From an uncultured Sphaerochaeta sp. (GTDB taxonomy: Bacteria > Spirochaetota > Spirochaetia > Sphaerochaetales > Sphaerochaetaceae), in assembly GCF_963667405.1 (NCBI RefSeq), contig NZ_OY763408.1, forward strand, positions 705,757-769,756: a DNA stretch of 64,000 nt, given 5' to 3'. The notes under the pieces are model-generated. The model was not told the DNA's origin, ran no database searches, and saw only the letters and a program-made list of their open reading frames with translations. Shown here piece by piece: positions 8,869 to 17,377 of this stretch (the stretch's first letter is position 1; each line of letters starts with the position of its first letter). Position numbers and translations under genes: made by a program.

Positions 8869-8897
8869 TAGACACAGAGGCTACTCTCTGCTATGGT
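8869..8897 (+). promoter_or_regulatory. Promoter of the pyrimidine operon
   Basis: TAGACA (8869-8874), a 17-nt spacer and TATGGT (8892-8897), the latter preceded by TGC so that it reads as an extended -10. Predicted transcription start is near 8904, about 20 nt before the leader peptide ATG. Confidence 0.6.
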
Positions 8898-8924
8898 TCT
8901 CTAGAGAAAATTCGGAGGATGCCA

Positions 8925-9008
8925 ATGGTAAGGAAACGATACAGACTCATGTACCTATCCACCGGAAGGTGTTTTCCCCAGCATATTACATCAGAAAGTC
9001 GACCGTAG
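8925..9008 (+). CDS. Predicted pyr operon leader peptide (27 aa)
   Basis: A short open frame starts at ATG 8925 with CGGAGG 6 nt upstream and codes for 27 residues beginning MVRKRYRLMYLS. Its TAG stop (9006-9008) falls in the loop of the terminator hairpin that precedes pyrB. A ribosome reaching the stop would cover the hairpin's 3' arm. This is the geometry of the E. coli pyrL leader, where coupled translation under low UTP prevents termination. A small GGAA/TTCC hairpin with a TTTT run (about 8963-8977) could be a polymerase pause site. Function is inferred from layout; the peptide itself has no recognised similarity. Confidence 0.6.
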   Translation: MVRKRYRLMYLSTGRCFPQHITSESRP

Positions 9009-9024
9009 GGTCGGCTTTTTTTTT
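8998..9024 (+). terminator. Intrinsic terminator / probable attenuator before pyrB
   Basis: GTCGACC (8998-9004), loop GTAG, GGTCGGC (9009-9015) form a 7-bp stem with one G-T pair, followed by nine T (9016-9024). It ends 12 nt before the pyrB start codon and after the pyr promoter. It can therefore end read-through from the kinase gene and attenuate the pyr operon. Confidence 0.8.
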
Positions 9025-9036
9025 GAAGGAGCCGAG

Positions 9037-10644
9037 ATGGATAAACAGAACGTATTTGTCGGTAGATCGCTGAGCGTCATTGAGGACTTCTCGAAAGAGG
9101 AACGATTGTACCTCTTTGAGCAGGTAAAGATTCTCAAGAAAGCGATGGAAAACCAGGATGAGGAGACTTTGGCGAAGTACCGGATCAACGACAAGGATTT
9201 CGGTATCTACGAGGTCTTCCTGGAAGACAGCACCCGTACAAAGGAGTCTTTCAGGAATGCAGCGAACTTCCATCATGCAAAGGTTTCTGAGCTGAACAGT
9301 GACAGTTCCTCCTTCAACAAGGGGGAGAGCTATGCCGACACCTTCTATACCTTGAGCGGATACTCCAACACCATCTTCATCGTGCGCAGCAAATTGGAAG
9401 GCGTCTGCAGATGGCTTGAAGAGACTTGCGCTGCATACGCACAGCGAAACAGCCTGTACCGAAAACCTGCCTTCATCAACGCGGGGGACGGCAAACACGA
9501 GCATCCTACCCAAGAGTTGCTTGATGAGTTCACCTTTCTTGAAGACAACAACTGGAGCACCGAAAACTTGCATCTTGCCCTGGTGGGAGACCTTTTTCAC
9601 GGGCGCACCGTCCACTCCAAAGCTGATGGCCTGAAAATCTTCAAGTCAGTGAAAGTTGATCTCATCGCACCTGAGGAACTGGCGATGCCGGAAACCTACG
9701 TGCAGAAGATGCGTGAGAACGGCTATGAAGTTCGCATCTTCTCCTCCATAGAGGCGTACCTTGGGCAGAAGGACCTGGCCGACAAGTGGTACTTTACCCG
9801 ACCCCAGCTGGAACGCATGGGTGATAGGATTCTCCAGCGGCAAGCTGAACTGAGGAGGACCATCACCTTCCGCAAGGAGTTCATGGGACTGCTCAAGGAG
9901 GGGACAAAGTTCTACCATCCCCTTCCCCGGCACAAGGTGCATCCCACCATTCCCACCTTCCTTGACGAAACTGAGCTCAACGGATGGGAACGCCAATCGA
10001 TCAACGGCATGTATGTCAGGATAGTCCTGCTTGCCCTCATTGCGGGACGGATCGGAGCGGAGTTTGTCCCCTCCCTAGCTCCAGTTTCCCTACCGACGGA
10101 AGAGGATTACATCACTGAAGTGGACCTTTCGGTGATGCCGGTCAAGGAAAAGGTGGTGAGCGAGGGAGTGCAACCGATTCACAACGGTTTGGTCATCGAC
10201 CACATCTGCAAAGGTGATGCTCCCAGTGAAATCCGCGACCATATGCGCCTGATCAGCAGTGTACTGGGGCTTGACGGGCAGAAGGGCGGTGAATGGGTAA
10301 GCACCGGACACAATGATGAGACCCAGTTCAAGGGTATCATCTTCAGACCCGGAAGCTTCGAGTTGAGCCGCAAGCATCTCAAGCGCCTCAGTGCAGTCGC
10401 CCCAGGATGCACACTCAATCTGATCAAAAACGGTAGGGTGGTGAACAAGTATCGGCTCCATCTTCCCCCACGCATCTATAACTTCGAGGATCTTGCCTGT
10501 ACCAATGAGGCTTGCATCTCCCATCCAGACCAGAACGAAGGCGTCCCGGCCCTCTTTTACAGAACCAAGGACAACCACTTTGCCTGCGCTTTCTGCGGCA
10601 AGAACCACACCTTCAAGGAAATCTGGAAGAGCAGAAACAAATAA
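9037..10644 (+). CDS. pyrB: Fused aspartate carbamoyltransferase catalytic/regulatory chain (PyrBI)
   Basis: 535 residues joining the catalytic and regulatory chains of aspartate transcarbamoylase, which forms carbamoyl aspartate in UMP synthesis. The catalytic part (about 1-345) has DSTRTKESF for carbamoyl phosphate, HPTQELLDEFTF and HPLPR. The regulatory part starts near 371. It ends in a zinc site of the PyrI type, with two cysteines four residues apart (ACTNEAC) and a distal CAFC pair. Such PyrBI fusions are known, for example in Thermotoga and some spirochaetes. GAAGGAG precedes the ATG. It is the first enzyme gene of the operon, directly behind the leader peptide and terminator. Confidence 0.95.
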   Translation: MDKQNVFVGRSLSVIEDFSKEERLYLFEQVKILKKAMENQDEETLAKYRINDKDFGIYEVFLEDSTRTKESFRNAANFHHAKVSELNSDSSSFNKGESYADTFYTLSGYSNTIFIVRSKLEGVCRWLEETCAAYAQRNSLYRKPAFINAGDGKHEHPTQELLDEFTFLEDNNWSTENLHLALVGDLFHGRTVHSKADGLKIFKSVKVDLIAPEELAMPETYVQKMRENGYEVRIFSSIEAYLGQKDLADKWYFTRPQLERMGDRILQRQAELRRTITFRKEFMGLLKEGTKFYHPLPRHKVHPTIPTFLDETELNGWERQSINGMYVRIVLLALIAGRIGAEFVPSLAPVSLPTEEDYITEVDLSVMPVKEKVVSEGVQPIHNGLVIDHICKGDAPSEIRDHMRLISSVLGLDGQKGGEWVSTGHNDETQFKGIIFRPGSFELSRKHLKRLSAVAPGCTLNLIKNGRVVNKYRLHLPPRIYNFEDLACTNEACISHPDQNEGVPALFYRTKDNHFACAFCGKNHTFKEIWKSRNK

Positions 10645-10661
10645 GGTAGACTGGAGACACC

Positions 10662-11360
10662 ATGAAAAGTATTGAAACGATAACAAACCACTATGGGCCC
10701 TTGTTGGCAGAGAAAGCCCTTGCGCTTGGTGCCATCAGGCTGGAGGTGCAAAACCCCTTTACCTGGGCAAGCGGATATCGCATGCCGATTTACAACGACA
10801 ATCGCAGGCTTCTTGCTTCACCAGAGGCTCGTGCCTTGGTAGGGGAGGCGTTCGCGGCAATGCTCGAAAGCCTGGATTTTGATCCGGACAACATTGCAGG
10901 GACGGCAACGGCGGGCATTCCCCATGCAACCACGCTCGCCGACAAGCTGGCGAAGCCTCTGAGTTATGTCCGCAGTTCCGGCAAGGACCATGGTCTGGGC
11001 CAACAGATCGAAGGCTTGGGCCAGAGTGGTTCGTATGAGAAGGCAAACGTCTTGCTGGTTGAGGACCTCATCTCAACAGGAGGGTCATCCATCAAGGCCG
11101 TTCAGGCAATTGTGGATGCCCAAGGCCTCTGTCCGTATACGTTCGCCATTTTCACCTACGGGTTTGATGCAGCGGTGGAGGCCTTCGCGAAACTTGAGCC
11201 CTCCTGCGTCTTCCATACCATCCTTGATTATGATGTCATGGTGCAAAGTGCTCTCTCCCGTTCCTACGTGAACCCGGAGGAGGCCAAGCTTCTCTCTCTC
11301 TGGCGTGAGGATCCGTTCGGCTGGGGTGCAGCACACGGGTTTCCCCCGGTAACCAAATAA
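10662..11360 (+). CDS. pyrE: Orotate phosphoribosyltransferase
   Basis: 232-residue cytoplasmic enzyme that transfers phosphoribose from PRPP to orotate, giving OMP. The PRPP-binding loop VLLVEDLISTGGSS (about residues 128-141) is intact, and the N-terminal FTWASGYRMPIYNDNR region matches the family. It begins 17 nt after pyrB and ends 13 nt before pyrF, so it is co-transcribed with them. Confidence 0.95.
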   Translation: MKSIETITNHYGPLLAEKALALGAIRLEVQNPFTWASGYRMPIYNDNRRLLASPEARALVGEAFAAMLESLDFDPDNIAGTATAGIPHATTLADKLAKPLSYVRSSGKDHGLGQQIEGLGQSGSYEKANVLLVEDLISTGGSSIKAVQAIVDAQGLCPYTFAIFTYGFDAAVEAFAKLEPSCVFHTILDYDVMVQSALSRSYVNPEEAKLLSLWREDPFGWGAAHGFPPVTK

Positions 11361-11373
11361 GGAGAATTGACTG

Positions 11374-12240
11374 ATGAACTATGATGCAAAATTGCTGGAA
11401 AGCGCCAAGACGGTAGGAAACATCGTGTGCATGGGGCTTGATCCCCAACCTGAGGTACTTCCCTTTGCCAGCGGTGATCTCAGGGCCGATCTCAACTCGT
11501 TTTTTCAGCAACTTTTCAGAAGAATGGCTCTCTCGGGGCTCATCCCTGCCGCATTCAAGCCGAACATCGGCTACTACCAGAGTCTGGACAGACCCCGGGA
11601 AGAGGATTTTTCCGGCAGCCAAGCCTTGGCGGACCTGCTGGACATGGTGGAGAACTTTTTCCCCGGCATCCCTGTCATCCTGGACAGCAAGCGGGGAGAT
11701 ATTGCACGCAGCAGTCTCAACTATGCACAAGAAGCCTTTGAGGCTTGGAACGCCGATGCAGTGACGGTTGCCCCCTACATGGGAAGTGACTCCGTCAAAC
11801 CCTTCATCGACTATCCGGAAAAAGGGGTCTACATCCTCAACAGGACGAGCAATCCGGGCGGAAAAGACCTCCAAAACCTGATACTGGGTAATGGCTCTTC
11901 GCTCTATCTTGAAGTGGCTCGCCAGATTGCAGCTTACAACGCAAAAACCGGCTCGGTTGGTGCGGTGGTGGGGGCAACCAACCCCCAGGAGCTGAAGGAC
12001 ATCGCCTCCTTCTATCGAGATGAACGGGTTCCCCTGCTCATCCCCGGTGTGGGAAGCCAGGGCGGGTCTGCCCCGGAGGTTATGGAAATCCTGCGCTCCT
12101 GCGGGTATCCGGTAGAGCTTGCCAGGATAAACAGCTCCAGCGCGCTGACGCATCCCTGGAAAAAGGGACCTGCTCCCGAAGACTGGCTGGAATTGTGTGA
12201 GGAAAACCTCAGGACCCTGATACGGGAGTGTGCTGTATGA
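11374..12240 (+). CDS. pyrF: Orotidine 5'-phosphate decarboxylase (long subfamily)
   Basis: 288-residue enzyme converting OMP to UMP. The catalytic ILDSKRGDIARS segment (about residues 106-117) contains the D-x-K-x-x-D triad. The length and sequence fit the longer type-2 group found in mycobacteria and others rather than the roughly 235-residue E. coli type. AAGGAG precedes the ATG. The gene's TGA overlaps the pyrD ATG (ATGA). Confidence 0.95.
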   Translation: MNYDAKLLESAKTVGNIVCMGLDPQPEVLPFASGDLRADLNSFFQQLFRRMALSGLIPAAFKPNIGYYQSLDRPREEDFSGSQALADLLDMVENFFPGIPVILDSKRGDIARSSLNYAQEAFEAWNADAVTVAPYMGSDSVKPFIDYPEKGVYILNRTSNPGGKDLQNLILGNGSSLYLEVARQIAAYNAKTGSVGAVVGATNPQELKDIASFYRDERVPLLIPGVGSQGGSAPEVMEILRSCGYPVELARINSSSALTHPWKKGPAPEDWLELCEENLRTLIRECAV

Positions 12241-13970
12241 AGGATGTGCTCTCATTGCTGAAACATCGCCATCTGGACCCTGCCAAGCCGGTATTGCTTG
12301 GCACCGTCAGCGGCGTTGCTTCCACAAAGCCGGCCTTGATACGCTTCTTCGATCAGAAAGTGCCCGGTATTGCCATCATCACCACCAAAAGCTTTCAGGT
12401 TGAGGTGAACCCTGGAAACCGTGAGCCGGTCATTTGCGAGACCGAGAAGGGGAGCTTCGGCAACTCTGTCGGGTTACGCAACCCCGGCATGGAACAAGCC
12501 CTCTATGAGTTGCGTACCCTGAAACGGGAGTTTCCCCTTCGTGCGGTGCTCAACGTATCACTCTCAGCAAACAGTGTGGAGGACTTCATCACCCTGGTGA
12601 AGGCTTTTGACGAGGTTGCTGACATGGTGGAACTGAATTTCTCATGCCCTCACGCCTCGGTTGGGTATGGGGCTTCCATCGGATGTGATCCGTCCATTGC
12701 AGCCGCATATGTGCGGGAGATCAAGGCGCAGACCAAGGAGTGCAAGGCTCCCCTGTTTGTGAAGCTCACCCCGAATGTGGAGGATATCGGCCTCATCGCA
12801 AGAGAGGTCATGGAAAGCGGAGCCGATGGGCTGGTGGCCATCAATACGGTTGGTCCGATCGTGCATATCGACCCGGTGGCTCAGCAACCTATCCTGCAAA
12901 ACAAGCTTGGGGGAAAAGGCGGGTGCTCGGGAAAGGGCATCTATCAGGATGCCCTGAAGGCCATCGGGGCCATTCGCAAAGCCTGCGGTCCTGACATTCC
13001 CCTTCTGGGTATGGGTGGGGTGGCAAGTGGAGAAGAGGCTGCCCGTCTCATTGCTGCCGGTGCTGACGCCGTCGGCATAGGTTCTGCACTTGGAACGGTG
13101 GATCAGCGCAACTGGAGTGTCTATCTTGATGCAGTCAAGGCTGAGGCTGAAGCATTCCTGCAAAACAGGAAGAGCACCAGTCATCCCCTGTCCTCCTCCT
13201 TTGTGATCAACGAACGGCAGATGGCCTATCAGAAGCATACGGTCACCAAGGTAAAGCGCTATGGCAAAGACACGGTCATTCTCACCTTGGACGGCAGTCT
13301 GGATTGCAAAGCCGGCCAGTTTGCTTTTCTCTGGATTCCCCAGGTAGGTGAGAAACCCTTCTCTGTCGCACATAACGATCCCCTTTCCTTTGTCATCAAG
13401 CGCAGGGGTCCCTTCTCCGAGCAGTTGTGCAACCTCACCGTAGGCTCGGACCTCTATGTCCGCGGTCTGTACGGAGCACAGCTGGAGAATCCGGTAACCC
13501 GGAAAGCCCTCCTGCTTGCAGGTGGTACCGGCGTAGCGGTTTTGCCCTCCTTGGCCAAGCAGCTGGCAGAGCAGAACACGCTCATGCAGATCCTGGTGGG
13601 AACCAGCGAGACGGTTGAGGGAGAAGCTTTGCTGGAGGATGAGCTCTCCCTGTATGGCGAGTTCTCTTGCATAGCCGATGACGGGAAACCCGGTAGGGTG
13701 CTTGATGTGCTGGATGATCTTGTCCTGGACGCAGAACAGGCCTGCTACCTGGTGGGACCTGAGATTTTCATGGCAATCGCCTGCAGAAAGTTGCTTGGGC
13801 GTGGAATGAAAGCCGAACGCATCTTCCTTTCCATGGAGCGCAGTACGCTTTGTGGCATAGGAATGTGCGGTGAGTGCGCTTGTGGTGACCGGCTAACCTG
13901 TCGCTGGGGAACCTTTCTCAGCTATGACTACCTCCTCAAGGAGGCCCCGGAGTTGGTGACATATGATTGA
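12237..13970 (+). CDS. pyrD: Dihydroorotate dehydrogenase fused to its electron-transfer subunit (PyrD-PyrK)
   Basis: 577-residue fusion. Residues 1 to about 310 are a class 1B dihydroorotate dehydrogenase with the ELNFSCPHAS active-site loop and the MGGVASGEEAARLIAAGADAV flavin phosphate region. From about 325 to the end it is a PyrK-type flavoprotein with LLAGGTGVAVLPSLAKQL for NAD. A C-terminal [2Fe-2S] site has cysteines in the order CGIGMCGECACGDRLTC. In most bacteria with the 1B enzyme the two subunits are separate genes. The ATG at 12237 overlaps the pyrF stop and is preferred to the GTG at 12228. The gene's 3' end overlaps the start of pyrC by 8 nt. Confidence 0.93.
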   Translation: MKDVLSLLKHRHLDPAKPVLLGTVSGVASTKPALIRFFDQKVPGIAIITTKSFQVEVNPGNREPVICETEKGSFGNSVGLRNPGMEQALYELRTLKREFPLRAVLNVSLSANSVEDFITLVKAFDEVADMVELNFSCPHASVGYGASIGCDPSIAAAYVREIKAQTKECKAPLFVKLTPNVEDIGLIAREVMESGADGLVAINTVGPIVHIDPVAQQPILQNKLGGKGGCSGKGIYQDALKAIGAIRKACGPDIPLLGMGGVASGEEAARLIAAGADAVGIGSALGTVDQRNWSVYLDAVKAEAEAFLQNRKSTSHPLSSSFVINERQMAYQKHTVTKVKRYGKDTVILTLDGSLDCKAGQFAFLWIPQVGEKPFSVAHNDPLSFVIKRRGPFSEQLCNLTVGSDLYVRGLYGAQLENPVTRKALLLAGGTGVAVLPSLAKQLAEQNTLMQILVGTSETVEGEALLEDELSLYGEFSCIADDGKPGRVLDVLDDLVLDAEQACYLVGPEIFMAIACRKLLGRGMKAERIFLSMERSTLCGIGMCGECACGDRLTCRWGTFLSYDYLLKEAPELVTYD

Positions 13971-15009
13971 CGTGCATGTGCATCTGAGAGACTGGGAGCA
14001 GAGCAGCAAGGAAACGCTCGCCCATGGCATGGGTGTAGCACGTTCGTGTGGGGTGGATGAGGTGTTCGATATGCCGAACACCAATCCTCCCCTGACTGGA
14101 AGATCCGCTATCCTGAAGCGTCTTGAGGATGCACAGGCGTGCAATCTTGATGTGCGATACCATCTGTGGGCAGGAGTGACGAGCGATCGTGACCAGCTCA
14201 CACAGATGGTGGAACTGCACCGCGAGCTCTTTCCCCGAGTGATTGGACTGAAGATGTTTGCCGGGCATTCTACCGGAAATATGGGACTTACCGAAGAGGA
14301 GACCCAGAAGCAGGTGTATCACACCCTTGCCCTTGCTGATTACCGTGGCGTCCTTGCCTTGCACTGTGAGAAGGAGAGCCTGCTTCGGCCCGATTTGGAA
14401 CGAAGCGAGGATTTCAGTTCCCACAGTCTGGCCCGACCGGTTGCAGCTGAGATAGCCAGTGTACGCGACCAGTTGCGTTTTGCCTCGGAAGCAGGCTTCC
14501 AAGGGCATCTTCACATTTGCCATCTCAGCTCCATCGAGGCCCTTTCCTTGGTGGAAGAGGCCAGGGCAAATGGTGTTCGGGTAAGTTGCGGTGTGACTCC
14601 TCATCATGTGTTGCTGTCGCAGGATGATGCGAAAGACCGGTCCCTCTATGCAAAGATGAACCCCCCGCTTCGCAGTGAAACCGAGCGCAGTGCCCTCTTT
14701 GCCGCCCTGCTTGCAGGAAGGATCGATTGGATTGAGACCGATCATGCCCCCCACACCCTTGCTGACAAGGAAGCGGGAGCATCGGGGATTCCCGGATTCA
14801 GCGGATTGCTGTTGTTGCTGAAGGCATTGGTGGAGGCTGGAGCGCAAGAAGACCTGCTCAAGCAACTGGTAGGCAAGCGGGCCCTGCAGGTATTTGGGCT
14901 TGCAGACCGAACGATCACCATCCCTTCGTATGACGAGCTTGCTACCCGTTCCCTGGAATCTGCAAAAGCGTATCCCTTTGACAGCTTTGCCAACTTGCGA
15001 TTGCGTTAG
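13963..15009 (+). CDS. pyrC: Dihydroorotase
   Basis: 348-residue zinc amidohydrolase that cyclises carbamoyl aspartate to dihydroorotate. The N-terminal metal motif MIDVHVHLRD and the later ETDHAPHTL segment are present; LKMFAGHSTG (about residue 92) supplies the lysine region. Together with the other operon genes it covers every step from carbamoyl phosphate to UMP; carAB is not in the window. A good promoter for the next gene overlaps its stop codon. Confidence 0.93.
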   Translation: MIDVHVHLRDWEQSSKETLAHGMGVARSCGVDEVFDMPNTNPPLTGRSAILKRLEDAQACNLDVRYHLWAGVTSDRDQLTQMVELHRELFPRVIGLKMFAGHSTGNMGLTEEETQKQVYHTLALADYRGVLALHCEKESLLRPDLERSEDFSSHSLARPVAAEIASVRDQLRFASEAGFQGHLHICHLSSIEALSLVEEARANGVRVSCGVTPHHVLLSQDDAKDRSLYAKMNPPLRSETERSALFAALLAGRIDWIETDHAPHTLADKEAGASGIPGFSGLLLLLKALVEAGAQEDLLKQLVGKRALQVFGLADRTITIPSYDELATRSLESAKAYPFDSFANLRLR

Positions 15010-15029
15010 GGAACAACCTCCTGTATACT
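15001..15029 (+). promoter_or_regulatory. Promoter for the 494-aa membrane protein gene
   Basis: TTGCGT (15001-15006), 17-nt spacer, TATACT (15024-15029). Predicted start is near 15036, just before an AGGAGGG ribosome binding site, giving a very short leader. Confidence 0.65.
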
Positions 15030-15051
15030 AGCTCTCCATGAGGAGGGAGCC

Positions 15052-16536
15052 TTGATAGATCTTCGGAAGCATTCGAGCAGACATTTGGAGACCAAGCTGG
15101 TCCTTCCCATACCCGAAACCCAGCGGTATGAGCGGGAGTTGCACTATTATCTGTTCTCTCCTCCCCAGCTCTATGTCAATCGCAGCACCTACACGGAAGA
15201 GCGGATCCTTCATAAGTTCCAGAGTCATGGGCGGTACTCATCACCAGAGATCACCTTGGAAGAACTCTTGGACGAGCACAACTCCCTCAGTCCCCTGACC
15301 ATCCTCAGGCACTACACGGCAGACCTTGAGAAGGATGTGACCAGTGTGCCTGAGCGGAATGTCATCCATGAGCTTCAGACCATCGTCAACTCCATCCGCC
15401 ATGAGAACAAGGCCTGCCTGCAGGACTGCAAGGATATGGTCAAGCTGGGCATGGGCAACGATCTCGGATCCACGTTGGAAGCCTGGCACCTGAATATGCA
15501 GGAGCTGTGCAGGATCTTGCGTGAGTTGCTTGATGTCATCCGTGCCAAGTTCAGCCCGGACAACCGTTTGATGCTTGCCTTTCTCTGGGCGGACGAAGCG
15601 GTGAGCATTCTCTGTGAAAAACATGCCATCGACCTGTATATGACCTCCAGTGCGCTGCAAGCACAACTGCCTGAAACACTTTCCGGTCTCCTGGCCTTCA
15701 GTCGTGAGGAGATGGAGTATCGTAGTGCGCAAGACTATCCCAGCGGCAGCAACAATCCCGAGACGGTACAGTATCGCAAGGCAGTTCTGAAAAAGTGGAC
15801 GCAGTCGGCACTCTACCTTGTTCCTGAGATTTCGCGTTGGCCCAAGCGGGTCTCCGAAATTCTGGCAGGAACGGCTGCCGGTGTCGCCATGGCTTTTGCC
15901 ACGTTGACCACGATTTTCGCAGAGGCGACGTTCATCAGAAACAGTCTGCAATGGGCCCTGATCGTCATCATCGGCTATGTCTTCAAGGATCGTATCAAGG
16001 AGTGGCTGCGCCTCTTCTTCAACGCAGTACTGCCAAGAATGATGGCTGATGAGATTTCGTCCTTTCTCTCGCCCAAGACCAACAAGAAAATCTGCTCAAG
16101 CCGGATCAAGCTCAAGTTTGAGGAACCGGACGATCTTCCTTCTCCCGTCAAGGAGATTCGCAAGGACAAGAACAACCCGTTCAGGGATATGCTGCCCAAG
16201 GAAGATATCATCCACTATACCCGTGATCTGGTGATGCACCCGCTGACCAAGCACGGCTTGGAGCGTGACAAATTCCCAAGGGAAAACAATTTCACCTTGG
16301 TTACTCGCATCCGTCTTGACGATTTTCTCAAAGAGATGGATGACCCGAATGATGTGGTGTTCAGGATGGACCCGAACGCCGATGAGCTGGATCAGCTCAA
16401 CAGCGAACGGGTATACCACCTGCATTTGGTGATTCGTGAGTATGCAAAGAAAGAGGATCTGGACGTCTACAGCCACTATACGATTGTCATGAACAAGAGT
16501 GGTATCGTCCGTATCGAGCAGATGCCTCTCGCCTAG
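15052..16536 (+). CDS. Uncharacterised 494-aa protein with a central membrane hairpin
   Basis: I do not recognise this family. The TTG start at 15052 is supported by AGGAGGG 4 nt upstream. Residues 1 to about 270 are mostly hydrophilic and probably helical. About 275-330 contain two hydrophobic segments separated by a short loop, with GTAAGVAMAFATLTTIFAEATF in the first and LQWALIVIIGYVF in the second. Residues 335-494 are charged and soluble. A two-pass inner-membrane protein with cytoplasmic ends is the simplest reading. It has its own promoter and is probably monocistronic; the converging HD gene overlaps its 3' end by 4 nt. Confidence 0.75.
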   Translation: MIDLRKHSSRHLETKLVLPIPETQRYERELHYYLFSPPQLYVNRSTYTEERILHKFQSHGRYSSPEITLEELLDEHNSLSPLTILRHYTADLEKDVTSVPERNVIHELQTIVNSIRHENKACLQDCKDMVKLGMGNDLGSTLEAWHLNMQELCRILRELLDVIRAKFSPDNRLMLAFLWADEAVSILCEKHAIDLYMTSSALQAQLPETLSGLLAFSREEMEYRSAQDYPSGSNNPETVQYRKAVLKKWTQSALYLVPEISRWPKRVSEILAGTAAGVAMAFATLTTIFAEATFIRNSLQWALIVIIGYVFKDRIKEWLRLFFNAVLPRMMADEISSFLSPKTNKKICSSRIKLKFEEPDDLPSPVKEIRKDKNNPFRDMLPKEDIIHYTRDLVMHPLTKHGLERDKFPRENNFTLVTRIRLDDFLKEMDDPNDVVFRMDPNADELDQLNSERVYHLHLVIREYAKKEDLDVYSHYTIVMNKSGIVRIEQMPLA

Positions 16537-17084
16537 AGCCCAATCTTCTCCGAAGCTTCGGTCATTGCATCGATGGTGAGTTGGATGATGTGCGGCAACT
16601 CGATGCCCAGCATCTCTGCTCCCCCGGTGATCAGATCACGATTCACTCCGGCTGCAAACCCTTTGGAAGCCCACTTCTTTTTCACCGACTTGACACTCAT
16701 GCCCTGCATCTTTTCCGGCCGCATCAGTGCGGTCGCATAGACCAGGCCAGTCAGCTCATCAATGGTGTAGAGGACCTTTTCCATGAAATGCTCTGGTTTG
16801 ATGTCACTGCAGATGCCCCAACCATGACTGCACACTGCATGGACGAATGCTTCATCCACATCAATCTGGGAAAGCAGTTCGGGAGCCTTTTTGCAGTGTT
16901 CCTCGGGGAACATCCCCCAGTCGATATCATGCAAGAGCCCAACCAGAGACCAATACTGTGGATCGTGCCCATACTCCTGGGCGAAAGCGCGCATCGTCTC
17001 CTCCACACAATAGGCGTGGTGGACCAAGGCCTCATTGGGATTGTAGGTACGAAGCAACGCATCAGCTTGTTCGCGAGTTACCAT
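16533..17084 (-). CDS. HD-domain hydrolase
   Basis: 183-residue metal-dependent phosphohydrolase of the HD superfamily. The first metal histidine is in NEALVHHAYCVEE (about residue 20), and the HD pair is in LVGLLHDIDWG (about residue 49). Later histidines are in AVCSHGWG (about residue 83). Substrate is unknown. The ATG at 17084 follows AGGAGGAGT and is preferred to the longer frame up to 17171. It diverges from corA. Confidence 0.85.
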   Translation of the reverse strand: MVTREQADALLRTYNPNEALVHHAYCVEETMRAFAQEYGHDPQYWSLVGLLHDIDWGMFPEEHCKKAPELLSQIDVDEAFVHAVCSHGWGICSDIKPEHFMEKVLYTIDELTGLVYATALMRPEKMQGMSVKSVKKKWASKGFAAGVNRDLITGGAEMLGIELPHIIQLTIDAMTEASEKIGL

Positions 17085-17237
17085 GATACTCCTCCTTTGT
17101 TGGGAGTATAGGCTCTTTGCGAGGATTCGAAAAGGCGAAAAAGATGCTCTTTCCCCTTTATACTGGCACACCTATTGTGTTAGTATGGGGCCAGCGCCGC
17201 CGGTATGGCAGGCCATCTTGTTTTGGAGGAGGAACCT

Positions 17238-17318
17238 ATGTCTAGTTTGGACGACGGGGGCAGTATAACACCCCTGCCTAGTAGCTTGACTTCCGTATCC
17301 TCCTTCTTCCTTGCGTAG
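17238..17318 (+). CDS. Predicted corA leader peptide (26 aa)
   Basis: A short open frame with an unusually strong ribosome binding site (GGAGGAGGAA, 17225-17234) starts at ATG 17238. It codes for 26 residues, MSSLDDGGSITPLPSS followed by LTSVSSFFLA, and ends 59 nt before corA. The frame includes two proline codons in TPLP. Short leader ORFs, some with prolines, control the Salmonella mgtA and corA genes, so a similar role is possible. The frame could instead be a small protein or chance; no sequence similarity is claimed. Confidence 0.5.
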   Translation: MSSLDDGGSITPLPSSLTSVSSFFLA

Positions 17319-17335
17319 GGCCGAATTGCTCGGCT

Positions 17336-17374
17336 TCCATGGAATGGGGAGAATGCCTCATCATCCATGGAGGA
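17336..17374 (+). promoter_or_regulatory. Hairpin covering the corA ribosome binding site
   Basis: TCCATGGA occurs at 17336-17343 and again at 17364-17371. Being self-complementary, the copies can pair into an 8-bp stem, extendable by a T-G and a C-G pair, with a 20-nt loop. The 3' arm overlaps the corA ribosome binding site GGAGGA (17369-17374). TCCTCC at 17298-17303, inside the leader ORF, can pair either with the leader's own GGAGGAGG or with the corA GGAGGA, giving possible alternative folds. Confidence 0.45.
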
Positions 17375-17377
17375 ACT

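Noticed and set aside
11236..12255. 339-codon open frame on the minus strand
   Set aside because: Antisense to pyrF, which has full family motifs and operon context; no independent signals.
17172..17377. M-box or other known Mg2+ riboswitch before corA
   Set aside because: The conserved M-box core sequence could not be recognised; the leader ORF and ribosome-site hairpin explain the structure better.
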